Positions 1 through 13,440 of a stretch of DNA of 64,000 nt are shown piece by piece (position 1 is the first letter of the stretch; each line of letters opens with the position of its first letter). The notes beneath the pieces are model-generated. The model did no database searches. It was not told where the DNA came from and was given only the letters and a program-made list of their open reading frames with translations. Location of the stretch: the NCBI GenBank assembly GCA_964035545.1, contig OZ037766.1, positions 8,007,722 to 8,071,721 of the forward strand, in the 5' to 3' direction. The translations under genes were made by a program, and so were the position numbers. Source of the DNA: Bugula neritina. Taxonomy: Eukaryota > Bryozoa > Gymnolaemata > Cheilostomatida > Bugulidae.

Positions 1-245
1 TTCAATACCTTAATCATCAATTTTGTTTGTGTAAGTCTAATTAAATTAAAAATTATTAATTTTAGTCACATCCAATCATATTTAAAAAAACAAGTTTTAT
101 CATGTTCATTATTTAAATTTTTCAAAAATCAATTCAGGTTGAACAAGATTATTTTGATTAGATGAAAAATTCATGACTAACATTTAGCAAAATAGTTGCA
201 AGCCTCACCAGTACTACTTGAATAATTCTCCACATTCTCCACTAG

Positions 246-3200
246 ATACAAGCAACATGGCTGTATTCTGTAGGTCATCGGCACCATGTCTCATCTTTAT
301 ATCAACCAATCCCAGGGTCTAAAGTTTTTATTGGCTCAACAATGAGACGAACTCCACAGAATGGCCTTTCATCTGCTTCAACCCAGAGGTAAAAGACAAG
401 ATATAAATGATAGTGCATTTTATATATGTGTTTGTGCGTGTTCGCATGCCTGCCGACTTTCTTTTGCTTTACAATATAAGATTATTGGCTAAAAGCACAG
501 CTTAACATGTTTTTGAATGATATTGATTTGGTTCTCATCTAGTTCAGTGGACTTCATTTGAAAGGTTTGTCATATTTTCTTCTCTCTAAGTGCTACATGA
601 GCATAGCTGTTGGTAATGTGCTGTAATATCAGGTAAGTGATGCTTAACCTTTGGTCCTTACCCTAAATTGATTTTGAAGGTTTTTATAAGGTTAACAGGT
701 AGAAAAATCCATTCAGTTTGTATAATGGTGACAAGTTTACTCTGCAAGGTTTGGTAAAGAAATTGTAAGTTGATTTTTTTAGTGAGAACAACAAAATTAG
801 AGTCAAGGTTTAAATGGTAAAAACACAGTTATTATTAAATTTGGTTTATCAAAACTGAATATAGTGTTTAATGATTTACTAAATAGGAATAATATTGGAT
901 GTAGCTACAAATATTCATATGTTTAACTTGATGTTGTGCATAATTTATAGCACAGGCAGTTTGCATTGTGCTACATCCAAAACTATAAACTGTTTTTAAT
1001 GCTTCCTTTTAACACAAAATTATGCAACTTTTTTGGATCTGTATACCTGAATGCTTTTGAAAGTTTTTATATAATTGTGATTTTTTTTAAAATTTGCACA
1101 AAAAAATAACACTGATTTATTGTAATTCTGCCCTTTTAATTTCAATCTTTTCTTAGAAATTATTTACACGAAAGTTGTTTACAATTGCTATGCCCTGTTC
1201 CATGTTGTCCCTGTCATTATCAGCTGGCTTTTCTTTCTTGTAGGGGAGCCAACTCCTTATTAAATCAGCTCAGACCAGTTCAAAAGAGCCTTCATGCATC
1301 TACACATTCTACAATTGCATCTCTTAAACACCAGGTGATTTAGCACATACTCATTCTATGATAAACCTGAAAAGCAGACACAGGTTTATAGATAGAAAAA
1401 TTAATTTCTAAGAAGAGAGCAGTTTGACAGCATGCTTTTTATATTGCTTGCTATATACTGCTTGCTTGATGCGTGATATTTTTTATTATTTTTAAGTCAC
1501 CAACTTAAACAGTTAAAGTTTAACAATTAGCAACTTTGCCACATTATTCAAGTGACAGTCTCAGTTCTTAATACATTATAAATTTTAGCTATTACACTAA
1601 ATTGATTTCTGTTTTTAGCCACGGTATTGATCCAAGGTTATTGGCCTGCTACTGTTTGCCTTTTGATTAGTTTTAACACTAACCGTGGCTGGGAGTTTTC
1701 ACTTTTTGCCAATAACTTATAATTGTATTATACATATTTTAATTTATTTTAGTACGTTTCTCAACTAACTAAGCATGGAGTGTTGGGGTAATACCATGAG
1801 CAGTGTTATCTAGCTAGAGCCTTGTTAGAGTGTGTATGTGTGTTTAGTCTAAACTCACATGTTTCTTAGGTGCATCCCGGGAATTGAGTATCATCGCATA
1901 CATTTTTCATATTTTACCTGTAAAGCCTTATAATATAATTCTGCTCTGTCATCGGTAACATATTCTTATATATTTTACCTTTTCCCAACAGATTTAGATG
2001 TAGATTTTGTGAACTAATCAAGTTGGCTAGTGGTTTGACCAGTTCATATTACTAGCTTCTTTCACTGTATATGTCAAATATAGGCAGTCAACACTATACT
2101 ACCAGTATGGGCTATATTAATATTTCAATCTAGTGCCAGTTTGGTAAACTCTGATTGGAGTAAAGTGTATATATATCTAAAGTAAAGTCATTGTTTTGCT
2201 TCCACACATATTACATGCATATGAAATGCATACACTGACTGGGTGTAATTTTAATATTTGGGTTTTTTATTGCAGGTTTGGTTTGACGAACAGGGCCGGG
2301 CATACGTAAGCCTTGCTACTCATCTCAACTCACTTTTTAACAGGTAATCAAAGTAACTATTTGTTTCAAGCCCATCAATTCGTTTTAACTACATATTGAC
2401 TATAGTTTAGAAACTTGGGATTTTACTTTTGCATAGGTATATGTAATAAACAGCTTACTCATGTGGTATATGCGTAATGATGTAACGTCGTCATGGCTTT
2501 ACCATTGAAAATTATTGCATTCATTTTAGCCAGTACATTCAAATGTCTTGTTTTTTCTAGTTGTTCTTGGTTTTATAGCTATAGACAACAAAGAATATAA
2601 CATGAATAAAGCTAATAAGAAAAAAAGTGAACCGTCCACTTTGCTGCCCGTTATTCAAGCCTTCCGTCAAGTATCTAGGTCAAGTCCAGCTGGAGATGGT
2701 CACTATTCTCAAACTCTGTTCACTCTGTCTCAGGGTAATAGCAGCACCGCTAAGTCTTTGAAAGATTCATGCTTGCACAAGATGCAGTTGACTCGTAGCC
2801 TAGTTGAACTCTCAAAGAGAAAGTGCCAGCTAGCTAAGGAGCACAGTCTTGTTCACAATCACCGGGCTGCTTCTGTTAAATTCCTGAACCCAAGGCTACT
2901 GTTGGGTTGTGTTTTACCAAAACTGAATCCAGCCATCGGCGTAAAAAGCGAAAGTTCATTTGCTGGAAATGATAAAATGAATAATTTTATGTTTGCTTCT
3001 AACTGTGAGCAAAAGTTGTCTGCCCCTTCACGTGACTCGACCAAAGAAATCAGTAGGATTTTGTTGAATAGTTCTTTACCAGCTGAAGACAGGTACCAGA
3101 GATACATGCTTGGACTTGGTGCTTTTAAATCTGCTCAAGATTTTAGTAGAATAAATTCTGAAATCGTACAAATTGGTGGTTTTAGACTTGTTGTTGGCCA

Positions 3201-3249
3201 TTCTGCCCCACTGATGAGTGCTTCTAATTTAACTATAAAGAAGCTTTAG
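246..3249 (+). CDS. 3' part of an unidentified multi-exon protein gene
   Basis: I do not recognise this protein. Exons I can chain: 246-388 (strong acceptor at 245 after a pyrimidine tract, donor GTAAAA, phase 2), 1244-1334 (phase 2 in, phase 0 out) and 2276-2343 (donor GTAATC, phase 2) or 2276-2305 (donor GTAAGC, phase 0). The last exon is open to the TAG stop at 3247-3249. Exon 1 reads ...VFIGSTMRRTPQNGLSS and exon 3 reads VWFDEQGRAYVSLATHLNS. The frame is open upstream of the internal ATG at 342 back to the acceptor, so the gene probably continues left of the window. The last exon encodes about 210 residues, basic and Ser-rich (MNKANKKKSEPST, then RYMLGLGAF near the end), without a recognised domain. 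How exon 3 joins it is uncertain: donor 2305 to acceptor 2529, or a 26-nt microexon at 2411-2436 followed by acceptor 2560 or 2578, both keep frame. An AATAAA follows the stop. Confidence 0.55.
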
Positions 3250-3293
3250 CATTTGCTCATTATATTTTTGCCTTTAGTCAAGTTTTGATAAGA

Positions 3294-3299
3294 AATAAA
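3294..3299 (+). terminator. polyadenylation signal AATAAA of the first gene
   Basis: AATAAA lies 45 bases after the stop codon at 3247-3249, in AT-rich sequence, as expected for a short 3' UTR. Confidence 0.55.
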
Positions 3300-6200
3300 G
3301 AAATTTTTAAAAACTAACGTAGCAATGCTCATGCGATTGTTATTCTTGTTTCACTTATTGGATTCGTTGTTAATATATTATATTATAGTGCTTCAGATAT
3401 TTGAAAGATTTTACCTGTCCAGTCTTTATAACACCCCTGAAATCCAACTCTGTTCAAGGTACTGTACTTGTATCATTAAGATTACCTCATTTAAAGCACT
3501 TGTACTAAAACGGGCTGGTGCTAGTAATACCCAATTAGCTTGAAAAACCGTGAACTTTGCTAAAGAAAACAAAATTTAAATAGCCATTAAAGCAACTTTT
3601 ATTACTGGTACTAACTTTTGTTTTTGTAGATTTGTTCTACATTGTCTAGTTACCAGAAGCTTGGTGTTTGTGCGAACCAGAGAATGAGAATTAGTATATG
3701 TGTGACAGAATGGAACAGCTACAGGTACATATTGAACTGCACCAACAATGCATCGTATTAAACAGACTGTCAGTTAATGTGCATGATGAAAAGAAAACAC
3801 AACTCCTATAGCTACTTTGTGTATCTTGTTTAGGTATGCGTGGATCACATTTCTAATATTAAATTGAAAGATTAAATTTTTTAAGCAGCAGCATCAAGTT
3901 TTATCGTATATAATTCGAAGCAATTCTTAGTGGTTTGCACTTTTAAATAATACCGATCTGTTGCAACACATACTCGCGAGGTTTTAATGGCAATAATAAC
4001 ATTAGCCTGTGAGTTAACTTGTTAATACTTTGTGGGTGGTCTATTTCCCCATCATTTGTATTCGGTGGTTAAACTTTGGCTTTGTACTTTGCTTAAAAGT
4101 AGCAATGTACTTTGTATCCGGTGCATTCAATAGCAACTGCGATCCTATTTTTATTGGCGGAATATTTCTGAAATTTGATTGGCTATGCTCGATAGAAAAT
4201 TGTACTTATCTGTGTTTTTAATTTTGCTTGGATTTTCCCAAATCACTTCGCATACAACTAGCTGCGTGGCATGTCATTATAGCGCAATTTTGCTTTTCAA
4301 CCTTGCTTAGGGTTGAATAGTTGTGGCGCACTTTGCCAGTTATAAATAATGGAAAACCACTTTACTTATTATGCTTAATGGCTGATAAATAGGGAAAAAA
4401 TCTCCCCCTGCATGCTTTATATTCATGCATTTTTTTTCACATTTAGCTAGTACAAGTTCAAGAGCGGTAACTTAAAAATGTGAAAAAACCTTGCATTTAA
4501 GGTCACCCAAGAAAGGAATAAACAGGGTTAAGATTTAATCAGTTTGTTGACAATATGGAATCTTTTTAAGCAATTACAAAACAGTATACCCAGTTAAGTA
4601 CATTACGTAATGTTATTTTACAAAGACAGCAGCAGGCCTTTTTAGGCAGCTATTAGCGTAATTTATTGCAAACATTCAAACTAGCTTGATAATATTTCAA
4701 AGGAAATGAATTGGTTTTAGTCTGAATCTTACAGAAAACTACTCTTTTTAATTAATCTATGCAAACGTCACTTGAAGTTGATATATAGTAAAACTTCCAC
4801 CATTGCCAAATATTTACAATTGTCTATGTACGAGAAATAAAAAAAGTCATTGTTCTAACTATCGGTTCAGCTCCTCTGTACTTTTAAATGCTTGATTATA
4901 TTTCAAAGCACGCAACGAGAAGATCGAAACATTTGAACAATTCATTCTATTTCAGTTAATAGTTTTAGAACAGTCCGCATTAAACTAATTGAGTAATTTA
5001 CGTCAGTCTGGTTTTGCGTCTCTCCTAGAGTATGGGTTTATTAGGACGTCTTTTGGTTAATAAGCGCCGCCATTCTACATGCACATCACATGTTTCTATC
5101 ATCTCAACTGAAAAGATTTTCTACTGTCAGTGTATTCAGTGTATGTGATTGAGTATGAAGGTAAAATTATGACTGTTTAACCACAAGCATAGGCAAGGTC
5201 GTTCAAGGCCTCACTTTTAGCATATCTGTCTATGGCTTCAATACACTAGGACGCTACGTATAGTTTCGCATTATATAACCAGTTTAAATCATGCTCAATG
5301 TGCGCATCCGCTATCAAATCAAAGGCTCTAGCGTCAACTTTACCAGGAGTTCTAGCGCTCGCCAGAAGTATTGAACTTCTCTGAACTACATATCTCTGAA
5401 GTTTGCTTTGTTTCTAGTTGAATTATGAACCTACTTCTAAATAGTTGGCAGCTTCTATTACACTGAAGTCAACATATTGAACATCAATTTTGACATTGTG
5501 ATTATGGAGTAACTGCACAACTATATTAATTCAGGAAATGGATGATCGGTACATACTTGATGGGTACCTAGTACCAGATGTTTGGAATGACAATATGTAA
5601 GTTGACATTTTAATCCAATGTCACTGTCAGTGAAAGCATCGAGTTGTGCAATCACGTGAAATTTAGAAACTACATGTTGCAATATTACCATTATTGTTGC
5701 AACATGTTTCTGCTGCAGCATTTTGTTGTTATATAGCAGCATTGAGTGCAGACTGTGTCTATTATAACATAATTTTGGATGTTGTGTTGATATTTTAGTT
5801 AGCAGTTGGTTTTTCTAATATTTATAAATATGAGCTCCAACTGAATAGGTTATTCAGTTCAGTATTTGTAACTCCATATTCTACAACTCATTTTCTTGGA
5901 TCTGATTGGATGACTAGAGTGAGTCAGAGTAACAGTGCTTGTTGGTAAAAAAGTTATATACATTGGCGTATGCAGTCATTTTAAATGAAAACCAAAACAG
6001 AAAATAGTACTTGGTATTCATAAGTTGATATAATTACATACATCATGATGACATAAATAGAATGTAAACTGCTGGCACATAGTACGATAATAAAATTACA
6101 TAACACATATTTTGCAAGTAAAAATAACTGGTCTTTTACACAGTACATGTAAGATACTTTATACTTAACTTCTGTAGACAAGAATGTGTTTGTCAATTAT

Positions 6201-9200
6201 AAATAATCAAGAATTAGCTTATAACAAAGAAAGAAGTAGTCCATGGAAGTAATTCTAGTTGGTGCTTAACAACTTCGTTACAAGAGATTCACCAGTCTAT
6301 CTGCAAGTATAAAAGTTAAACTAAGCTGATTTATCTCAACTTATATCGTATGATATAAATATGCAATTTAAAAACTGCGATATCTATATACGCTACTAAA
6401 CTAGTAACAACTGCCGCTACTTTTATGCAATGGTATGACTACTGATCCTTGTCTTCAATAGAGCCTACTAATGGGTTGCCAACCAATGAAATGTTTGCAG
6501 GAATCTTCCCAATGGCAAGTTTTTGTAATTATGGAATTTTTCCCAAGAAAGTGTTAGTATTTTTGTCAACTAGCCATTTTCAGTTTGCAGTAAAGTATAC
6601 ACAAAGCTTGAGATATACTGCAGATCTGCTTTCTTGGATTAGTCATTAGAGTTTAGAGTCTAGACCTTTTCAAACAACTATGTAAAACCAATAATGAACA
6701 TATATGCAATCAGATTTCATATATATCGACCAATGGCTGCATCTGCTTTAGCCATACTTGCATAAAAAATCACTTTTAAGTCCTTGATGGTAAAAACCCC
6801 TATTTTACAGGAGGGGTATACTAGTAGTCTATGTGAAGTTTTGATACATTTGGCTAAAGCACCAAGTCTAAAACTGTACCCACCATATATTTTGGGGTAG
6901 TTTCTGTGTTTTGGTGGTTATACATTAGTCTCTAGACAGTAGCATTGCTTAACTACATAATTTTAGAAACAAACAAATCAAAACTCTAAATTATGTTATA
7001 TATACTTTATGTAGGCGATAACAATTGTGTGTCTAAATTCAAGAAAACATTTGCTAGCTTTTATGTACCACTACTCTTTTAGGTTCAGATACTATTGTGT
7101 TGATTTGCTGGCAGATAACTTCATGGCCCATGCTTTTTTCTCACCACTATTACAAATATTTTAAATAGCCTGAGTTTATTACAAGAATGTAATTTAAACC
7201 GAACCTTTTTAGCTATTTCTCTTTGAAACTTTCCACATTTAAAATTAGACCAAGTTCTCACCACATTACTTCAGACTGATGATCACCCATAAATGTAAAT
7301 CTTAATCATTATACTGTCAAGAAACAAACATGTTTATTATATTTAGTAATTTCTATAGTTTTTTTTACTGGATTTATAGAATAAATGAAATGATCACAAT
7401 TGCAGTATAGCTACCTTGTCAGTTAAACTCACTAATAATGTCACTGAAGCAACTATAAAACAAGACTAACCACAATTTACTGTCAAAGTAATGCTCAAAA
7501 ATTCAACTTCCTGTTGAAGCTCAGATACAGTTAGGATTATAAAATATTTCAATGGTGTAAATTACTTGGGCTGCATTGAAAATGATAATGCAAAAGATCT
7601 ATGCATTTACTTATTTAAAAAATGCTTTGTGTGCAGTCAAAGGCTATTAAAACATTCATCCCACGAGACAGCAATTATGGTTTGTAGCTGGGCTTGTAAT
7701 AGTTCGGTCTTTATATTGATAAGTAATGTGTCAGTAGTTATAACTACTCAATTTTAATATCTCTAATTTTGTCTCCTTACATGCTACTTTCCGATCTTGT
7801 ATCAAAGAAGCTGGTACATATTCCCTTTACTTTTTATAATATTGATTTTTTGTAGCTGCAGTGATCTTATGCACATAGTGAATACGTCCTTACCAGCAAC
7901 TTATTAGTATGAATAGCATGCAGGTCAGCTATCAGTGGTGTAGCCTTCGCTAAATATGATTCAGCTATAGTCACCCACACTTGACTGCAGGATGAGTAGC
8001 ATCCATGCCTAGATATAAACTATGTGGTTTTAAAAGGGGACCGTTTTAAAACTGTGCATTTTGTTGCTAATAAGCCTGAGATTGTCGCAACAATAATATT
8101 TGTGTTAAAAGTCAAGCTTGCGCTGTCATAATACTCTATACGTACTCTATGAGAGCAACTATGATCTGGTGAACTACATCCATGGGTCTAATGGGAAACT
8201 CTAAACATCCTTCAAACTTCAGTTTTATATCAGCTATTATCTTAGAATTTAGATGACTGTAGCATGTGAAGTTGTCTTGTCTTTAAAATAAAAAAACTAT
8301 AAAAACAAACGTTATGCTGCTGGTCAGTAATCCAGTCTAACTGAAAAATATTGACATCTTTATACTTAGGGGTCAAGCTGGTAACCATCCACAAGTGATC
8401 ATTTCAAAACAAGTAGAACATAGGTTAAATAAGGGAAGAAAACTCAATGTAGTCAAGCAAAGTTGAAATGAAGCTTAGGTTCATACTACATTGTTCCAAC
8501 TTGACTGTGGCCACGCTGTGTGTATTACTATAGTAGTTCACAAAACATAAGTGTATAATGAATTATTGACCGGTGCAGTAACCCTAGTTGAACTTGGACT
8601 TGCAGAACGTTAATTTTATGGCATTTAAATTCTAAAACTTGTTAGTGATGAAATGTTTTGTATGTATATGGGCGTTTGAAATTAACAAATTCTAGCTACC
8701 GACAAGTTTTTGGCATGCAATTTTCAATACTATATGTACATGCATAAGTTATGTTGCCACGCAGGTTTAAAATTTGGAAAGTATATTAATTGGTTGGGGA
8801 TAAGCTATATTTTTCCTCAGCTAATACAAAATCTAATCGAATTATGTTAACTAAGGGATAATTTCTGCAGAAACATATTGTTTGTATCCTGATAGTTTAG
8901 GCAGTTGTAATTTGTTAGAATGAGATTCTTTTTGGCAGCATTTGTTTCAAACACTTGCAAATGGGAAGACTGCCTTAATTGTGGTGCATTTCCAATTAAC
9001 TTCTCATTACAACAGTATTTTATTACTACTTGTTTATAATATTTCTCTATTGTATGTAGAAAGTTGTGAAATAATAAATATAAGACAAAAAAAGTACTGT
9101 TGTAGCAAACATATGTCTATATAACATTATAAAATCAATATATTACATAATATATTATCTCAAGTTTTCCACTATTCAATTATTTTTCATACAGTGTGAG

Positions 9201-10409
9201 TTTTCTACATCAATCCCAGCTTCATGGTAGGAGTAAAAGTTGTTAGCAATAGTTGAAAGGTCACATAAATGTCAAGCTCAAGTTACACTACTGTGTCACA
9301 TTTGCAGCATATAAAGCAATTCTCTAACTTGAACATGGGGTAAATGCCGAAGTGGTTTACTGATGATATACTCTGTGCAGGAATTTATACTAGTTATAAC
9401 TTATGTTTATTCTAGACTATAATTTACATCTGCAGCTTATTATTAGTAATGCAACTACCAATGTTGCTATGAATTGGTTACTTGCTGCAGCCCAGTACAT
9501 CTTGCAGTAACATCTAGGTTACTGTAATGATTATTGTACGGTACATATTAATCAATATCAACATTGTGTTACATTATGTTTAACACCCTCAAGAGAATTG
9601 AAACAAAATGGTTATGTTAGAAGTTGTCTAACTTAGCATAGGTCAATGCTTTGAAACTTAGACTGAGTAAGATTGTACTTTTTGTTGTGTCCTAGTCTAT
9701 ACCATTCTCTAAGCTCGCTGTACTTTAATAAAAGAGATATGCCATCAATCACAATGAAGGTAACTTGTATTTGATTGGCTGTGTTGTAGGTACTGATAGC
9801 TTTTTATTATCTATTACTAACCGCAGCATTAGCCAGAATCTATTACTACTAGCCACTAAGACCTGCGTAGAGCGTTGGTTAACAATGCTGCAAATTGCAG
9901 TAGTAATTGTACTACTAGCATGTGTTAGTGCTACTGCTAGTAGTACAAAAATGCAATGTCTTAGTTTCAAGCCCATTGTTGTACAAACTTGTACAAGTGA
10001 ATGTACATAGTTTCATTATGGCACCTACTCAGCTAGCTCAATATGTTTTGATATACTTTCCACTGTGATGACAGATGAAAAGAAACAATCTATTAGGCTT
10101 TTACAGTATTAGTAGTGACTAGCACAAGGGCCAACTTGCTTTATAGCATATCATAGAATCTTCACCTCACCTATCCTTGCCTATCTCCGCTCTGTTCTAT
10201 TTGGGTACCATAGAATGATTACCAAAAACCGCAAATACTTTTTGATTTCACATAATTTAAAATTTAGTAATAGATAGATAGTTACATACATGTAAGTATC
10301 GGTGCATTTAGACCCTGCATAATATTTATCTTTCATTTTCATGTTCAACATATCTCCAAATCAAGAGACACATTTGAACACAATGCAGAGCTATAAGTCC
10401 AAGTCTAGT

Positions 10410-10485
10410 AGTTGAGCTCATTGGTAGTACTGATTAAGCAGAACTTTGTGTCAAAGTTTTGAGACTACACCCAGGCTATTTCTGC
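10410..10485 (+). repeat. possible degenerate tRNA-like (SINE head) stretch
   Basis: GAGCTCATTGGTAGTAC resembles a tRNA D-arm/A-box. About 40 bases later, GTTTTGAGACT resembles a decayed B-box (GGTTCGANNCC). No acceptor stem can be paired, so this is at most a relic of a tRNA-derived SINE. It differs from the tRNA-Thr-like copies elsewhere in the window. Confidence 0.2.
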
Positions 10486-13119
10486 GTGTAAGCACTTGTA
10501 CTTTTGTAAAAAAATTATCTTGAATGCTATATTAGGAGACAACTCTAAACACGTATCATCCAGCTAAAAGTACATACCATTTATTGGCCTAGTTATGTTC
10601 TAGTACAGTGCACTATTTGTGAGGCCAAAAACTAGTAGCAGGTCATGGGCCAAAGGTTAATTCGTTAGTTGCAGAGATGTAGTAAGCTTCCACTTAGCTT
10701 GTGATCATACATTCTAAAGGATTTGAAACCTGATTGCTTCATTTTATAGTTGAAAAAATGCACCCTCAACAAAATTTCACTAAAACTAGCTCTATTGCAA
10801 TACCCTGCACCTACCTCTACACTGTGAAAAATGAATTGTGAAGATTTTCTTTAAAAACTGGTTCATTAATAATATGTTAGTTATCACTCTATTGCCTTAT
10901 CAAGGTGCTAGCTAGTATTATCAGCCAGTATAACACTAGCACATTGTTCTGCATTAGGCATGTGCATGAGTGTGTATACAGTCACCAATAATATATGTTA
11001 CCACTCAACATCAAACTCAAGTTCATGTTTAATCATTACCTCTATATAAATTTGTAATAAAAGATATCCCATCAGGTAGAGTGTAGACTCATAAATTAAT
11101 ATTATGCAAGTATCGCAAGCATTTTGGCAAAACCTATGTTTACAGTATTTTGGAAGCCTGGCTCAAAATGTTTTTTAAAAAAACACCCTGTAGTAGCTAG
11201 ACCGGACTGACTAAGTTCCTTTGAGCTTTTCATAATATTTAACTTGTTCACAAGTTAACTTGAGATTGCATGCAACAGGGATACACCTTGTGGCCTAATG
11301 AGATGAGTACAAAAGAGGAAAGAGCTGTGCCCAACAAACTCTGTCTCATGTGCACTAACAGGCATAATAAATGAGATTCTATTGAAAATTTCCAATTCCT
11401 TCATTGCAGTTTTCGGCCATAAATATTCAAGTTATGCATATATTTGGCGGCTCTGTATTATTATGGCTATGATTTATTTCAACACTCGTTCATGATTTCC
11501 AATTCTTGGCTGGTCAGTCTGCAAGAAGAGGAAATACAATTTTGCAAATCTTTTGAAAAGCTCCATTTTTAGCAAAATTTTATAGAATTAGATGTTGATT
11601 TAAATAGAGCAGGCACGATTCAAACTAAAAAGACTAAATTAAAACTAACATTAAGTAAAAATTTATACATCTGAAAATCTAACACAGCAATAAGTGCGGG
11701 CTAACTTGCAACACCATGTGTAGCATTGGTTCTAGCAGATATTTGCAGCATTGGAATAGTTGTCTGTAGATAAGTTGACTGCTGGTAATTAGAGGTTCAT
11801 TTCTCTAGAATCTTGTATATCTGAAGCATCTCTCACCACTTTATATCTCAAAAGGCAAAGTGCATAACACTTACTAGACAGTCTTATATAGACCTATATG
11901 TATTAGCTTGTTGCCATAATTAGCAATTGCCCGCATTCCAACTACCATTATTGCTGGTGCTATTAATAAATTATTGATATATAAATTTGTTCTTGCTATG
12001 ATTGAAAAGATTCAGCAGCTGGGTGTATCTCTACCAGTATAGGTGCCCCTTTTAGATTTTTGAACAATTAATCATGCTTTACATTAGTGATCATCAGTTA
12101 ATAAAGATGTAAAACTACCTATTCTCAATATTAGTTTTTTAGTTTAGTAACAAGTGAGATGGTGAAATGGGATTTTCAACTATACTCTTAACATTTAATG
12201 TGGATATTTTGGAAATTTACCAAAGCCAAACAGTTGGTTTTTCATTTATAAAGCAGAGGCAATTTACAGCTATATGTATTTTATTCAATAGTTTTGTACA
12301 ATACTTATGGGGTGCATATAGAGTCTATGTAACTGTAACTATACTGGGTGCACTTTCTTTCATTCCATATCAAATAACAGCAGAAAATTGAGTTTATTCA
12401 TTTTATTTATTTCTATAGAAAAAAAAACAAAAAACTCTGAAACACTCAAAGATCACAAAATAATCAGAAAATATATTATGCTTTCTTTGTATAATTTATA
12501 TGTATATGTATTATGTATGCAGAAAATGAATTAATATTGTTGAGTGTTGCAAATTCATCAGGTTTCCAAATACTCTAATAGGTTTTTGACTGTAAACACC
12601 ACACACCAGAGTTTAAACAGCTACTGTTAAACTTCTATATCTTTGTACTTAAGAATTCTGCATCTTTTTAGATCGTTAACTGTGCTCACCTGGTTTATAG
12701 TCATACGGGTTTCCAAGGAAATGCAGCCTTTCATTACTGACATTCATTAAAAACTCTTTAACATACGTGAATGAAGGTTTTAGAATTCAAATAATATGGC
12801 AAAAAAGCAAAGCTACAACAGGCACATAAAGTCAACTCTTTTAATACTGCTACAAATAATTACTTCAACACTATTCATATCCAAGCAGCCAAAACTGAAA
12901 ACCAAACTTATTTGTGGACATTCAATTAAAATCTGTAGTCTAAAGCAAGTTGCAACTATACCGAACTTCGCACTAATTAAATGCTTACGGAGTTTTAAAC
13001 AATGTTCTTGAAAATTTTTAATTAAATTCCAGTCGCAATTGATGCTTTGATGCGAAAATTGACAATCGTTTTTCTGTCCGTAGCAGACAATTCTCACTAA
13101 GGCTTTTGTTGTAAATATT

Positions 13120-13440
13120 CATTCGCTTCGCTTCGTTTTGACATTGACGGCAATGTCACAGAATATAAAGTACTTGCTTTAAAGTACTTATTAATGGCGC
13201 GCTGGCGCAATGTGTAAAACTGTACAGTGAAAATACCGATTTTGGCGTGAATCCAATTAAACGTAGCCAAATTCACTGTTTTTATGATACACGCCTACAG
13301 TGGTTGCTATAGGTACCCTCGCTAAATTAAGGAATCATGCTATCCTTAACTGGTGTGCACCTGTCAGCCATTTCCTGTCGATATATCATACACCGAAGTG
13401 TGCGCTGTGTGCGCTAAAATCGTAAAATAATGCCTGTATA
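13120..13440. promoter_or_regulatory. CpG-richer patch with short palindromes, possible promoter or enhancer
   Basis: Unlike its AT-rich surroundings, this patch has many CpG dinucleotides (TTCGCTTCGCTTCG, GGCGCGCTGGCGC, GTGCGCTGTGTGCGC). It also has a 7-bp inverted repeat GACATTG/CAATGTC around 13139-13156 and the direct repeat AAAGTACTT just after it. No exon with coding potential follows on either strand, so any regulatory role is inference from composition alone. Confidence 0.25.
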
